NCBI GenBank assembly: GCA_028724905.1
Contig: JAQYTG010000005.1
Location: 124,001 to 188,000, forward strand
DNA length: 64,000 nt
Reading direction: 5' to 3'
Source of the DNA: Actinomycetaceae bacterium
GTDB taxonomy: Bacteria; Actinomycetota; Actinomycetes; Actinomycetales; Actinomycetaceae
Shown here: positions 55,552 through 63,843 of the stretch, piece by piece
Layout of the letters: each line of letters begins with the position of its first letter
Numbering within the stretch: the stretch's first letter is position 1
Program-made: the position numbers and the translations under genes
The notes under the pieces: generated by a model
Databases searched by the model: none
Told to the model about the DNA's origin: nothing
What the model saw: the letters and a program-made list of their open reading frames with translations, nothing else

Positions 55552-56175
55552 TCACGACTGCGCAGAAGCAGTGGGGAAAACTCCGCTGGGAGTAATCACA
55601 AAGGGAATAAGCACGTCCATGTCGTTTTGTGGAAGTGCACTGCGGAGGAATTCTTCGTCGTAGATGATGGCAGCTACCTTGGTGTGAGAGCCGATACCTT
55701 TGAGCGCCCGATCATACCAACCGCCGCCCTGGCCGAGGCGTTCCCCCTGGGAATTGACGGCGAGCGCAGGGATGATCATCACGTCTACATCGGCCAAAAT
55801 TGAGTTGTCAAACGCTGGCCCTGAAGGTTCTGGTGGGCGCCCTGGAGCCATCGTCTCTAAATCAGCATCGCCGCGGAAATAACCCCACGAACGGGTGAGG
55901 TGCGGCCCCAACTTAGGCAATAGCAGTTGGATGCCGGCGTCGGCAATCTGTGTGCATAGCTCTCGCGTGGGCGGTTCCTTGTTCACCGACACATAGCAGG
56001 CCACGCAGCGGGAGCCTTTGACGAAATCGAGCACGTGTGTGGCGATCTGCTCCCCAGCGCTGATCCGCGCCGCTTCGGTTCGCTCTTTCCGGTGGGTGCG
56101 TATGGCAGAGCGCACGAGCTGTTTGGCATCTTCTGTGTCGTACTGCGCGGTCTGCGGAAGCGAAAGCTGATTCAT
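55552..56175 (-). CDS. 5-formyltetrahydrofolate cyclo-ligase
   Basis: 207 residues. The ATP/folate site RLGQGGGWYDRAL near residue 150 is the family signature, preceded by the basic N-terminal K..(R)RK loop (AIRTHRKERT) and the YVSVNKEPPTREL strand. It returns 5-formyl-THF to 5,10-methenyl-THF using ATP. In Actinobacteria the gene commonly sits beside moeA-like glp and glpR, as here, where it is divergent from glp. Confidence 0.93.
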   Translation of the reverse strand: MNQLSLPQTAQYDTEDAKQLVRSAIRTHRKERTEAARISAGEQIATHVLDFVKGSRCVACYVSVNKEPPTRELCTQIADAGIQLLLPKLGPHLTRSWGYFRGDADLETMAPGRPPEPSGPAFDNSILADVDVMIIPALAVNSQGERLGQGGGWYDRALKGIGSHTKVAAIIYDEEFLRSALPQNDMDVLIPFVITPSGVFPTASAQS

Positions 56176-56269
56176 ATATCTAGTATCCCACGGTTTTTGA
56201 GCTGATGCGCAGGTATGCTGGTGACGTCATCTATTGTGCGTGCGTGTGAGCGTGAGCGGGGAGAGCGGT

Positions 56270-57484
56270 ATGAGAACAGTTGCAGATTTTTTGGATCACT
56301 GTGTGCAGGTGAGTGCTCCGCTGCCACCCCTAGACGTCTCTCTCGACGGCGCTGCGGGATGTATCCTCGCGCAGGCGGTGTATGCCAATGCCGATATTCC
56401 CGCGCGTGATCGCGCTGATGGAGATGGCTATGCGGTGCTTGCCAGCGATGTAGCGCAGGCGAGTGCTGAGAATCCGGTGAGCCTCTCAGTGATTGATGCC
56501 CTGCCGGCCACTGCCGTGAATGCGGGGACGCTCGTCCCAGGTGGATGCGTGCAGGTGGCCTCAGGTGCTCCGCTACCAGCGGGAGCCGATACCGTCATCC
56601 CGATAGTTTTTACCAACCGCGGCACGGCTATGGTGCAAATAAAGCGTGCACTGCCAGCGGGATCGTATGTGCGCCATGCGGGGGAAGATACGCGCGAGGG
56701 AATGGAAATTCTTCCTGCGGGAGTGCGTCTGAGTGCTCGCCATCTGGCGCTGCTGGCGGCCGAGGGAAGAGCCACGGCACTGGTGCATCCCGCTCCGCGC
56801 GTCGTGATTATGGCCGTTGGGGATGAGCTGCAGGATCCTGGCCGGAAGCCACAAGCAGGGAAAGTATTTGACGCCAGTTCTCACGCTTTGGCCAGTGCTG
56901 TGCGTGAGGCCGGTGGCAACGTCTTCCGCGTGGGCGTGGTGAGTGACGACAAACGGGTATTGCGTGAGACGCTGGAAGATCAGCTCGTGCGTGCAGACAT
57001 TATCATTACCACTGGGGGGCTTTCCTACGGGGGTGGAGATACTGTAAAAGAAGTGCTGGCGAGTTTCGGCTCAGTACGTTTTGATGCTGTAGCTCTCTGG
57101 CCAGGGCGCCAACTCGGGATTGGCACGATCAACGATGAGGCCGTGGTGTTTTGCTTGCCTGGGAATCCGGTGGCAGCGCTCACGGCATTCGAGATTTTCA
57201 TTCGTCCAGCGTTGCTGCACATGGCAGGGTACTCACATATTCACCGGCGGCCAATTTCGGCGCAGATGACGGCGGCGTGGACGGGGCATAAGGAATTGGA
57301 AGACTATGTGCCGGTGCGCGTGGTAGGCAATCCAAACGATGGCTATCGGGCTACACCCTTGATAGAAAACGACTCTACTTTGATTAGTGCATTAGCGCGA
57401 GCAAACGGGCTGGCGGTGATTGCTCCGCAGACGAGTTCGGTGAGCGCAGGAGATAGCGTGCCGTGCATTATTCTTGATTCGTGA
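56270..57484 (+). CDS. glp: MoeA-like protein (Glp type)
   Basis: 404 residues from ATG 56,270 (GGGGAGAG upstream); the longer reading adds no family sequence. The MoeA fold shows at ADIPARDRADGDGYAVLASD, where MoeA has the PxxDxSAMDGYA loop, here altered; TTGGLSYGGGDTVKEVL, where MoeA has TTGGVSVGxxD; and LPGNPVAALTAFE. MoeA enzymes insert molybdate into molybdopterin. In Corynebacterium the paralogue Glp instead works in cell division with GlpR. The loop changes plus the neighbouring GlpR/SepX-type gene favour the division role; a molybdenum role remains possible. Confidence 0.85.
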   Translation: MRTVADFLDHCVQVSAPLPPLDVSLDGAAGCILAQAVYANADIPARDRADGDGYAVLASDVAQASAENPVSLSVIDALPATAVNAGTLVPGGCVQVASGAPLPAGADTVIPIVFTNRGTAMVQIKRALPAGSYVRHAGEDTREGMEILPAGVRLSARHLALLAAEGRATALVHPAPRVVIMAVGDELQDPGRKPQAGKVFDASSHALASAVREAGGNVFRVGVVSDDKRVLRETLEDQLVRADIIITTGGLSYGGGDTVKEVLASFGSVRFDAVALWPGRQLGIGTINDEAVVFCLPGNPVAALTAFEIFIRPALLHMAGYSHIHRRPISAQMTAAWTGHKELEDYVPVRVVGNPNDGYRATPLIENDSTLISALARANGLAVIAPQTSSVSAGDSVPCIILDS

Positions 57485-57645
57485 CCGTTAGCGGACTGCC
57501 GCCAGCAACGGGTGAGGTAGCCGCTACGTTTGCGAACATGGCTATGTTAATTATGAGAATGATGATACTAATGTGGTTATTGGGGATAACTTCTTAGCTG
57601 AATGCCTATTTGACTAGAGAATTAGGGGCGACACACCATCCTTAG

Positions 57646-58992
57646 GTGGTGCACGCGCGGTGTTCTTTGCATAGCTTGATAAGTGTGGGAGTGGAAGGAA
57701 TCGCAGTTGCAGCAGCAGTGATACTGCTAGTGGTGATTGTGATGCCAGCTATCTACCGTCAGCGGGCGGTGGTGGCAGAAGCTCCAAAAGACGAGCGGTA
57801 CGCTCCAGATCTGCGAATGATTCATGAACGTACATATACGCAGACCAATAATTCGACATATCGGTGCACAATTTTTCCAACGGAGCGCGTGATGGACATG
57901 AAGCAGAAACCAGCTGCTAACCCCAGGCAGAGGAAAACCTCTCAACTTCGTTCTCTGGCGCGAGCGCGCTCACGTGCCAAAGCTCGGATTGCGGCCCGCC
58001 ATGCAGCCCGAGTGCGCTACGGCGTGGGTGCAGTGGCGATAGCGGCGATCACCGTGATTGTGTGGATACTGGTTTTCTCGGTGAGTTTGCCACTCGCGGC
58101 GGCAATTGTGCTGAGTTTGATTCTCGGCCTCTACGTAGCAGGATACGCCTATATGCTCAATTTCTGGGGTCAGGCAGACCGTGACGATACGGAAAAATTA
58201 GCGGCCACGCAGGCCAGGATCGACGAATTGCGCCGTGGGAAACGTACTGAAGCTAGCTCAGCAGCAGATCAGGAGCGGCGGCAGGGGCGTGAGGTGGGCG
58301 CAGAACGCCAAGGCCGCGCCGAACGTGAGCGAAACCGAGGGGAAGAGAATCACGAAGCTGCGATCCGGCGGCATAAGCAACGAGCTGGAGAAGAGACGAT
58401 GAGCACTGGTGTGCGGGTGATTCGGGCAGATCGCGGGCAACTCACAGCACTTGAAGCCGAGAAAACTCCGCAGCAGCGCCGAGCACAGGGGCAGCTAGCT
58501 GAGTCAAGTCGAGTACAGGCGCGGAGAGTTTCCACTCAGCGAGATCAGCGAGATCAACGTGTGGCCGCTCGGACTGAGCGCGGAGCGGGGCTGCCGTCAC
58601 GCGAAAATACTTCAACCACTCCGGCCACGCCAGCTCCAGCAAAGATGGCAAAAATTACTCTCCCGAGCTACACGCTTAAACCGCGATACGACGTTCAGCG
58701 CAAGGCAGATGCCCGTAGCATCGCCTACGATGCCACGGCGGCACACTCCGATACCGCGCAAACTAAGCGTGCGCTGCACGGCTCCGTTGCCGAGCAGATC
58801 GCCACTGATCAGGTACAGGCTGCTGTGCCATATCGTCCACAGGGCATTGGAGAGCGAGTGGGAGATGTACTTCCAGAAGAGCCCAACGCCGTGCCAGACG
58901 TGATCGCCGATGAGCCTGCGCGTCACCAGCGGGTGAATGTACTGGGCGTGGGAGAGACTCTCGATTCACTCCTTGATCGCCGCCGTGCTTAA
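57646..58992 (+). CDS. GlpR/SepX-like divisome membrane protein
   Basis: 448 residues at most. One helix near the N-terminus (IAVAAAVILLVVIVMPAIY) is followed by RQR and a polar linker, then a basic segment and a pair of helices (~123-165: VAIAAITVIVWILVFSV, LPLAAAIVLSLILGLYVAGY). The long C-terminal tail is charged (many Arg/Glu/Gln repeats). This helix layout and position after the MoeA-like gene match GlpR of Corynebacterium and SepX of Streptomyces, receptors tying Glp to the division ring. The start is unsure: GTG 57,646 or the internal GTG 57,685 just before the first helix, which agrees better with the family. Confidence 0.7.
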   Translation: MVHARCSLHSLISVGVEGIAVAAAVILLVVIVMPAIYRQRAVVAEAPKDERYAPDLRMIHERTYTQTNNSTYRCTIFPTERVMDMKQKPAANPRQRKTSQLRSLARARSRAKARIAARHAARVRYGVGAVAIAAITVIVWILVFSVSLPLAAAIVLSLILGLYVAGYAYMLNFWGQADRDDTEKLAATQARIDELRRGKRTEASSAADQERRQGREVGAERQGRAERERNRGEENHEAAIRRHKQRAGEETMSTGVRVIRADRGQLTALEAEKTPQQRRAQGQLAESSRVQARRVSTQRDQRDQRVAARTERGAGLPSRENTSTTPATPAPAKMAKITLPSYTLKPRYDVQRKADARSIAYDATAAHSDTAQTKRALHGSVAEQIATDQVQAAVPYRPQGIGERVGDVLPEEPNAVPDVIADEPARHQRVNVLGVGETLDSLLDRRRA

Positions 58993-59027
58993 TTCGCGCC
59001 TCGCCTACGTTTGATCTGGAGTAGATT

Positions 59028-59741
59028 GTGACTACGGTTGTGATGCTTCACGGAGCACACCAGCTTCCTAAGGTGTGGCGTGCCGTCTCCGATAGTTTTC
59101 CTCCGGCGTGGGGAGTGGTAGCTCCGCAGCTTCACGGGCGAGCAGATCTTGAGGCGATGGATAGCGCGATTGTGCACGATCTCGCTCAGGTGGTGGTGCA
59201 GCCACCCGTTATTGTGGTGGCCACGGGCACGGGTGCTATCGCGGCGATTGAGTTTTGTGCCCGCCATATCGCTGAGGGTGACGGCAACAGCGGCGCTACC
59301 AGCGGGGGTATTGCTGGCCTGCTGCTCGCCGAACCTCGCATTGCCGTCAGCGCAGGTGCTGTGCGCAGCGCAAAGCTCGCAGCGGTTCTTCATGGGCAGG
59401 GCAGTGCACCGCGCAGTGCCGATGGGAAATTCACAAATGCCAGCTACGCCCAGCGTTTATCGTATATGCAAGCGCTGCAAGGCGTCTCGATACCGCAAGG
59501 CGTCTTGGCTCAAGAAGGCGTTTCACTGTTACAGCGCGTGCAGCAGCTCAATGCTGCCGGCTTGCCCGTGCGCATCCTCGCCGCGGAAAAAGATCGGCAC
59601 GGCAGAGCTGGCGCTCGTGAGCTCCACAAGCTGATGCCGCAGGCACAGTTCTTTGAGATCGCACAAGCCGAGGCAGATTGGAATGCTTACGCTCCAAGAA
59701 ATTTTGCGGCGAACGTGGCGGAATTTATAGCGACTTTGTAA
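59028..59741 (+). CDS. Alpha/beta-hydrolase-like protein with altered nucleophile elbow
   Basis: 237 residues. MTTVVMLHGAHQLPKVWRAV and APQLHGRADL are the opening strand and loop of an alpha/beta-hydrolase. Where the family has GxSxG the protein reads VVATGTGAIAAIEF, lacking the serine. RILAAEKDRHGRAGA sits where the acid loop should be. It may be a non-catalytic relative; substrate unknown. Starts at an ATG 36 bp after the GlpR/SepX-like gene, so possibly in the same transcript. Confidence 0.65.
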   Translation: MTTVVMLHGAHQLPKVWRAVSDSFPPAWGVVAPQLHGRADLEAMDSAIVHDLAQVVVQPPVIVVATGTGAIAAIEFCARHIAEGDGNSGATSGGIAGLLLAEPRIAVSAGAVRSAKLAAVLHGQGSAPRSADGKFTNASYAQRLSYMQALQGVSIPQGVLAQEGVSLLQRVQQLNAAGLPVRILAAEKDRHGRAGARELHKLMPQAQFFEIAQAEADWNAYAPRNFAANVAEFIATL

Positions 59742-60306
59742 ACAGTTGCGCAAACACCTCAAAAGGTTCGTAAGATGCAAACATTTCACAAGACGCAACC
59801 TGTTTGCAATGCGCGACAAATATAGAACGTCTTGTCAGCGTGCAAACAGTTCGTCAGTGTGGGCGATATAAGATGTTTCGTCATGCGTGTGATCTAAACT
59901 GAACCGTTCCCAAGCGGCTGCGCAAACGGTGGGCAGTATAAGCGGCTGCGCAAACGGCGGGCAGTATGATCAACTGCGCGAACGCGGCGAACAGTAGTCA
60001 TATCGGTGATTTACGCGATCTGCGCACGTGATCGATGTACCTGTAAGCAGCGTCACGAACTGCCTCTAGATGGCCGCACGAATATCAAACTACCTCTGGA
60101 TGCCACACGAATGGCGAATAGGGATTCGCAGTTTCATATAGTGTGCGACGTTTTGGCTGGTCGGATGCCATGAGTACACTGAGCAGGTAGAGCCGCTTGC
60201 AGCAGCCAGAGGTAGGCTGCGGACACTCGAAAGAAATGCCCGCAAGGTTCACTCGAACGACTCGACATATCACAACACTGTCGATAGCGATACGGAGGAG
60301 ATAGAA
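59742..60306. other. Gene-free stretch with 28-bp repeats
   Basis: Contains the tandem repeat listed separately and earlier drifting GCAAACA / GTTCGT elements (59,750-59,860). The last ~150 bp should include the pdxK promoter; GGAGGAGATAG precedes its ATG. Confidence 0.5.
59912..59996. repeat. 28-bp tandem repeat, three copies
   Basis: AAGCGGCTGCGCAAACGGTG + GGCAGTAT-type unit: the first two copies nearly identical, the third degenerated (CAACTGCGCGAACGCGGCGA). Intergenic, no coding potential. Confidence 0.75.
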
Positions 60307-61137
60307 ATGGCATATCAGCGCATTCTCACGATTCAGGATATTTCTTGCGTAGGCCAGTGCTCGCTCACGGTGGCCTTGCCAATTCTTTCGGCGTGTGGAC
60401 ACGAAACAGCAATTTTGCCCTCGGCTGTACTCTCTACTCACACGGGCGGTTTCACGGGCTATACGTTCCGCGATCTCACCGACGATATGCCTGCTATCGA
60501 GGATCACTGGGCACAGCAAGGAATTGATTTTGCCGCGCTGTACACGGGATATCTCGGCAGCGAACGGCAGATTGATATCGTTGCGGATATTGCGCACAAG
60601 CTGCTCAAGCCTAGCGCTCCCTTTATCGTCGATCCAGCTATGGCAGATAACGGCCAGCTCTACCCTGGATTTGATACCGCTTTTGTGCAAGCAATGGCAC
60701 GGCTCGCTTTCTCAGCGGACGTGATTTTGCCTAATATCACGGAGGCCGCGATGCTCACGGGCATGGAATATCGCCAGACGTATGATCGTGCTTATATTGA
60801 CGCTTTACTTGCAGCGCTTACGGATAAAGGAGCGAAAACGATTGTGCTCACAGGCGTCAGCTATAAAGCGGATCGCACTGGTGTGGTGGTGTTTGACGGC
60901 GGTGACTACACCTACTATGAGCACGAAAAAGTAGCTCAAGGGGCACACGGTACCGGCGATGTATACAGCTCGGCTTTTGTCGGATGCCTGATGAATGGAC
61001 ATACCTTGATTGAGAGCGCACGCATTGCAGCAGATTTCACAGTGCGTTGCATCAAACGCACAGTGGCTGATACCGATCACTGGTATGGCCCAGAGTTTGA
61101 GCCTGAGCTAGGATGGTTGATCTCCCAGCTGAGCTAA
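60307..61137 (+). CDS. pdxK: Pyridoxal/pyridoxine kinase
   Basis: 276 residues of the ribokinase-like family. Opening LTIQDISCVGQCSLTVALPI, the substrate site STHTGGFTGYTFRDLTDDM, and the ATP-site/catalytic motif GAHGTGDVYSSAFVG with the catalytic Asp. Phosphorylates vitamin B6 aldehydes and alcohols to make PLP. The conserved HGTGD spelling resembles PdxK/PdxY of Gram-positive bacteria. Strong RBS (GGAGGAGAT). The 3' end overlaps the convergent gene by 30 bp. Confidence 0.94.
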   Translation: MAYQRILTIQDISCVGQCSLTVALPILSACGHETAILPSAVLSTHTGGFTGYTFRDLTDDMPAIEDHWAQQGIDFAALYTGYLGSERQIDIVADIAHKLLKPSAPFIVDPAMADNGQLYPGFDTAFVQAMARLAFSADVILPNITEAAMLTGMEYRQTYDRAYIDALLAALTDKGAKTIVLTGVSYKADRTGVVVFDGGDYTYYEHEKVAQGAHGTGDVYSSAFVGCLMNGHTLIESARIAADFTVRCIKRTVADTDHWYGPEFEPELGWLISQLS

Positions 61138-62367
61138 AGCCGCAGCCACTGCTTGCTCTACGGAGTCGCTGACGTCATACCACATCCGGTCCAGCTCATT
61201 GTCGTATTCAGCTGCTTCGTCAGGGTATGGCAGATCGCGTTCTAAGTGCTTCTCGCGGTATTTATGCCAGTGAGCATCACAATCTGCTACCAGTGCGGCC
61301 ACCTCGCTCAAACCGAGCCGCTCCAGCTCGGAACACGCCTGCTCGACGATGTTGTGCCCGTCAGCTTCATGAAGGCTATGGGGATTTTCGTCGATGTGTG
61401 TGGTGGTGAGTCCTATCTCCAATCCGCCGAAATCCGTGTGCTGCAAAAACAGCATCAACGGGAGGAGCCGCATGGCCGCGCTGTTGTGCTCAATCTCCGG
61501 ATGGGCGATGCCGGCTTGCATATCGAGGGCGACGCTAATGAGTCGTTCGCGCGGAGAGAGCCAGTAGCGCTCGGACGGTTCTGATATGGCGGGGATAGCC
61601 GTTGATGTCAGATACTTTTTTAGCCTGCGAAACCATTGCTTATCGTAGTTACTGCGTTCGGGCATGATGAGAGCACCATCACACCAGGTTAATACTTCGC
61701 TTTGTGTGATTATTCCGGTGTATATCAGCGTGGGAATGAGAAAGCCGCCGATAGAGTTTTCGCCAAAGTATCCGCCGTCTGCTTGCTCTAACGAAGCTCC
61801 TTTGACGCCAGGGATCCGGAAAGCAGCCTTGACCAGCGAGAATGCCAATTCGTCTTTGCCGGCGAGCACATCGTAGAGACGAGAGGCGCCGACACCGCCC
61901 AATACACCACCGGTGAGGAGTAAAAGCGTTACTCCTTGGGTGAACGGTATGCGTAGTGAATTGTACTTGAGCCAGGATATGGCAGTTAGCATATTGCCCA
62001 CGCGGTCGTAATGCTTAGGATTTTTAAGAAAGAGCTCACCCCAGGAGGCGAGAATCATAGAGAGATCCTTCGGGAAGAGAGCAGGCACATCCCACTCGAT
62101 AAACTCCTGCACTTCAGGGACACGGCGAGCTACATCTTCCGCCCTCGGATAGCGCACGATGGCAGCTGCACGATCGTGGCCACTGCTCAATGGTCCGTCC
62201 CAGTCGTCACTGTAGCTGGCCGTCTCGGATTCGAGGATTTTCTTGGCCGTCCCGCGCAGGGGTTTCAGCATAGCTACTCGCTGCTCTTCGGGGAGCTCTT
62301 GCAACTTCCACAGCATTCCCTCAGGATTGCCCCAGCGCAAGAGTTGCTCAAAGGTGCAAGTACTCAT
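61108..62367 (-). CDS. Hypothetical soluble protein
   Basis: About 419 residues from ATG 62,367 (an adjacent ATG lies at 62,370), with GGAGAAA upstream. Starts MSTCTFEQLLRWGNPEGMLW, mostly alpha-helical, with a glycine-rich helix LLLLTGGVLGGVGA and a Trp/Tyr-rich acidic C-terminus. I do not recognise the family. A longer frame reaching 62,469 crosses the repeat tail of the preceding gene and is unlikely. It overlaps the DUF454 gene by ~20 bp, so the two are co-transcribed. Confidence 0.6.
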   Translation of the reverse strand: MSTCTFEQLLRWGNPEGMLWKLQELPEEQRVAMLKPLRGTAKKILESETASYSDDWDGPLSSGHDRAAAIVRYPRAEDVARRVPEVQEFIEWDVPALFPKDLSMILASWGELFLKNPKHYDRVGNMLTAISWLKYNSLRIPFTQGVTLLLLTGGVLGGVGASRLYDVLAGKDELAFSLVKAAFRIPGVKGASLEQADGGYFGENSIGGFLIPTLIYTGIITQSEVLTWCDGALIMPERSNYDKQWFRRLKKYLTSTAIPAISEPSERYWLSPRERLISVALDMQAGIAHPEIEHNSAAMRLLPLMLFLQHTDFGGLEIGLTTTHIDENPHSLHEADGHNIVEQACSELERLGLSEVAALVADCDAHWHKYREKHLERDLPYPDEAAEYDNELDRMWYDVSDSVEQAVAAALAQLGDQPS

Positions 62368-62938
62368 CATTTTTCTCCGCTTTCTCTCCATTGAGCACTT
62401 CCCCGCCACGTACTTCTTGGTTGGGCGCTTCTCCAGCGAGTGTTTCTTGGTTGGGCACTTCCCCGCCACGTGCTTCTTTACTGGATACTTCCCCAGCGGG
62501 CGCTTCTTTGCCGAGTGTTTCGCTGCCCAACTTTTTCGACGCGGATTTCTCTGGCGTCACCGAACGTAGCGACACTAGGTGAATCGTCACGCCGATAGCA
62601 ATCACGGCCAGTAAGATCACCAGCCAGAGCTTGCTGCGCAGCAACCACATACACAGCCCCATGCCGCACCACAGAATGAGAATGGTGCGCCACTTATTGC
62701 CGATGGTCATCTCATGGTTGTAATAGTCTGTGAGGTATTGTCCGAAAATTCGATGGTTGAGCAAATAGCTGTGCCAACGCTCGGAGCTCCTCGCAAAGAA
62801 AAATACGGCGAGCAGCAAAAATGGGGTGGTGGGCACTACCGGCAAGGCGACGCCAAGAAAGGCCAGCCCGGTAAAGAGGAAACCAAGAGCCATCATCACT
62901 ACTTTTTTTATACGCACGCTCTGTTGTCTCCTTTGCAC
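62348..62938 (-). CDS. DUF454/YbaN-family membrane protein with repeat tail
   Basis: 196 residues. The YbaN/DUF454 core is LGFLFTGLAFLGVALPVVPT then TPFLLLAVFFFARSSERWHS, followed by NHRIFGQYLTDYYNHEMTI and two more helices. The C-terminal ~55 residues are an addition made of four 10-residue repeats (KEAPAGEVSS, KEARGGEVPN, QETLAGEAPN, QEVRGGEVLN). Function of the family is unknown; the inner-membrane core is conserved. The tail is not part of the usual family. Confidence 0.85.
   Translation of the reverse strand: MQRRQQSVRIKKVVMMALGFLFTGLAFLGVALPVVPTTPFLLLAVFFFARSSERWHSYLLNHRIFGQYLTDYYNHEMTIGNKWRTILILWCGMGLCMWLLRSKLWLVILLAVIAIGVTIHLVSLRSVTPEKSASKKLGSETLGKEAPAGEVSSKEARGGEVPNQETLAGEAPNQEVRGGEVLNGEKAEKNDEYLHL
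62391..62515 (-). repeat. 30-bp in-frame tandem repeat in the DUF454 gene tail
   Basis: Four to five drifting copies of a 30-bp unit (plus strand GCACTTCCCCGCCACGTACT and on), encoding the 10-residue repeats of the C-terminal tail. Confidence 0.8.
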
Positions 62939-63278
62939 TATCGGGCATCGCTTGCATAATCCTGGATCGCTCGGCGGCGATTTTTGCTGCTGTTATCGTA
63001 CCTGAAGAGCGGGCGTTATCGTACCTGACGGGCGCACAGATTGCCCCGACAAGTGCGTGACGACAAGCTGCCCGAGGCGTTCTCGTACCTGAAGGGCGAG
63101 CAAATTGCCCCGCGAGAAGTATCGGCCGAGGAGTCCTGCGAGAGGTATCGACCAAGAAGTATCGCAAGATCTTTTCCCATTCAACTTCCCCAAAGCAATT
63201 TCTACATTGTGGAATAATTCAACTTTATAGGCGTTATGGTTACTGCAAGTAATGACCGCACAACCTACAGGAGACATA
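62939..63278. other. Gene-free stretch with drifting repeats, upstream of the CsbD gene
   Basis: CGTACCTGAAGGGCGAGCAA + ATTGCCCCG-type units occur three times with drift (62,998-63,115). Possible promoter of csbD near 63,190-63,240: TTCAACTTTATAGGCGTTATGG. Confidence 0.5.
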
Positions 63279-63542
63279 ATGGCTCTGGACGAAACGATCA
63301 AGAATAAAGCTGAAGAGCTCACGGGCAAGGCCAAGGAAGCGGCTGGAAAAGTGACTGGTGATAAGAACCTGCAGGCTGAGGGTAACGTGGATCAGGCTAG
63401 CGGCAAGGCCAAAGAGGTAGGCAACAAAGTGACCGACAAGCTCGATGACGCCAAAGAGGCTGTGAGCGACGTAGCCGGCAAGCTCGGTGCTCACGTGAAA
63501 GCAGCGGCGGACAAAGTGAAAGATGCCATTTCTGGAGAGTAA
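63279..63542 (+). CDS. CsbD-family stress protein
   Basis: 87 residues from ATG 63,279 (AGGAGAC upstream). MALDETIKNKAEELTGKAKE and AAGKVTGDKNLQAEGNVDQA match the CsbD family, small hydrophilic proteins induced by general stress. The second half (KVTDKLDDAKEAVSDVAGKL) repeats the amphipathic pattern. A strong hairpin terminator follows, so it is a single-gene transcript. Confidence 0.9.
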   Translation: MALDETIKNKAEELTGKAKEAAGKVTGDKNLQAEGNVDQASGKAKEVGNKVTDKLDDAKEAVSDVAGKLGAHVKAAADKVKDAISGE

Positions 63543-63843
63543 TGCTCTAGGCAGTGATGCATCTTCTACATATCACTCAATAGATTCGCTTCATAAGTGG
63601 CGCTCACCGCAACCATTTTGGTGCGGTGAGCGCCACTCTATTCGTCGATGTTTTATTTGCCGATAGTTTTATTCACCCGTGATCTGTGCTCGCGGATACT
63701 CCGCGTTCGTCGATATCAATAGAGCCAGCGCCCGCAAGCGCTGCAGGCATTAGCTTGTCGGCAAGCGCCAGTTTTATCGGCTCTATCGGCGTGACGGTCT
63801 GAGCAGCTCTGGCAGGGCAGAATCTCTAGCAGAGCTACCGAGA
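63543..63843. other. Intergenic stretch after csbD
   Basis: Holds the terminator listed separately; the rest has no gene. Confidence 0.5.
63596..63637 (+). terminator. Perfect 16-bp hairpin after csbD
   Basis: AGTGGCGCTCACCGCA and its exact complement around a 10-nt loop, 54 bp past the stop. No direct U-tract, but a TTTTATTT follows 14 bp later. Could serve both converging genes. Confidence 0.75.
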
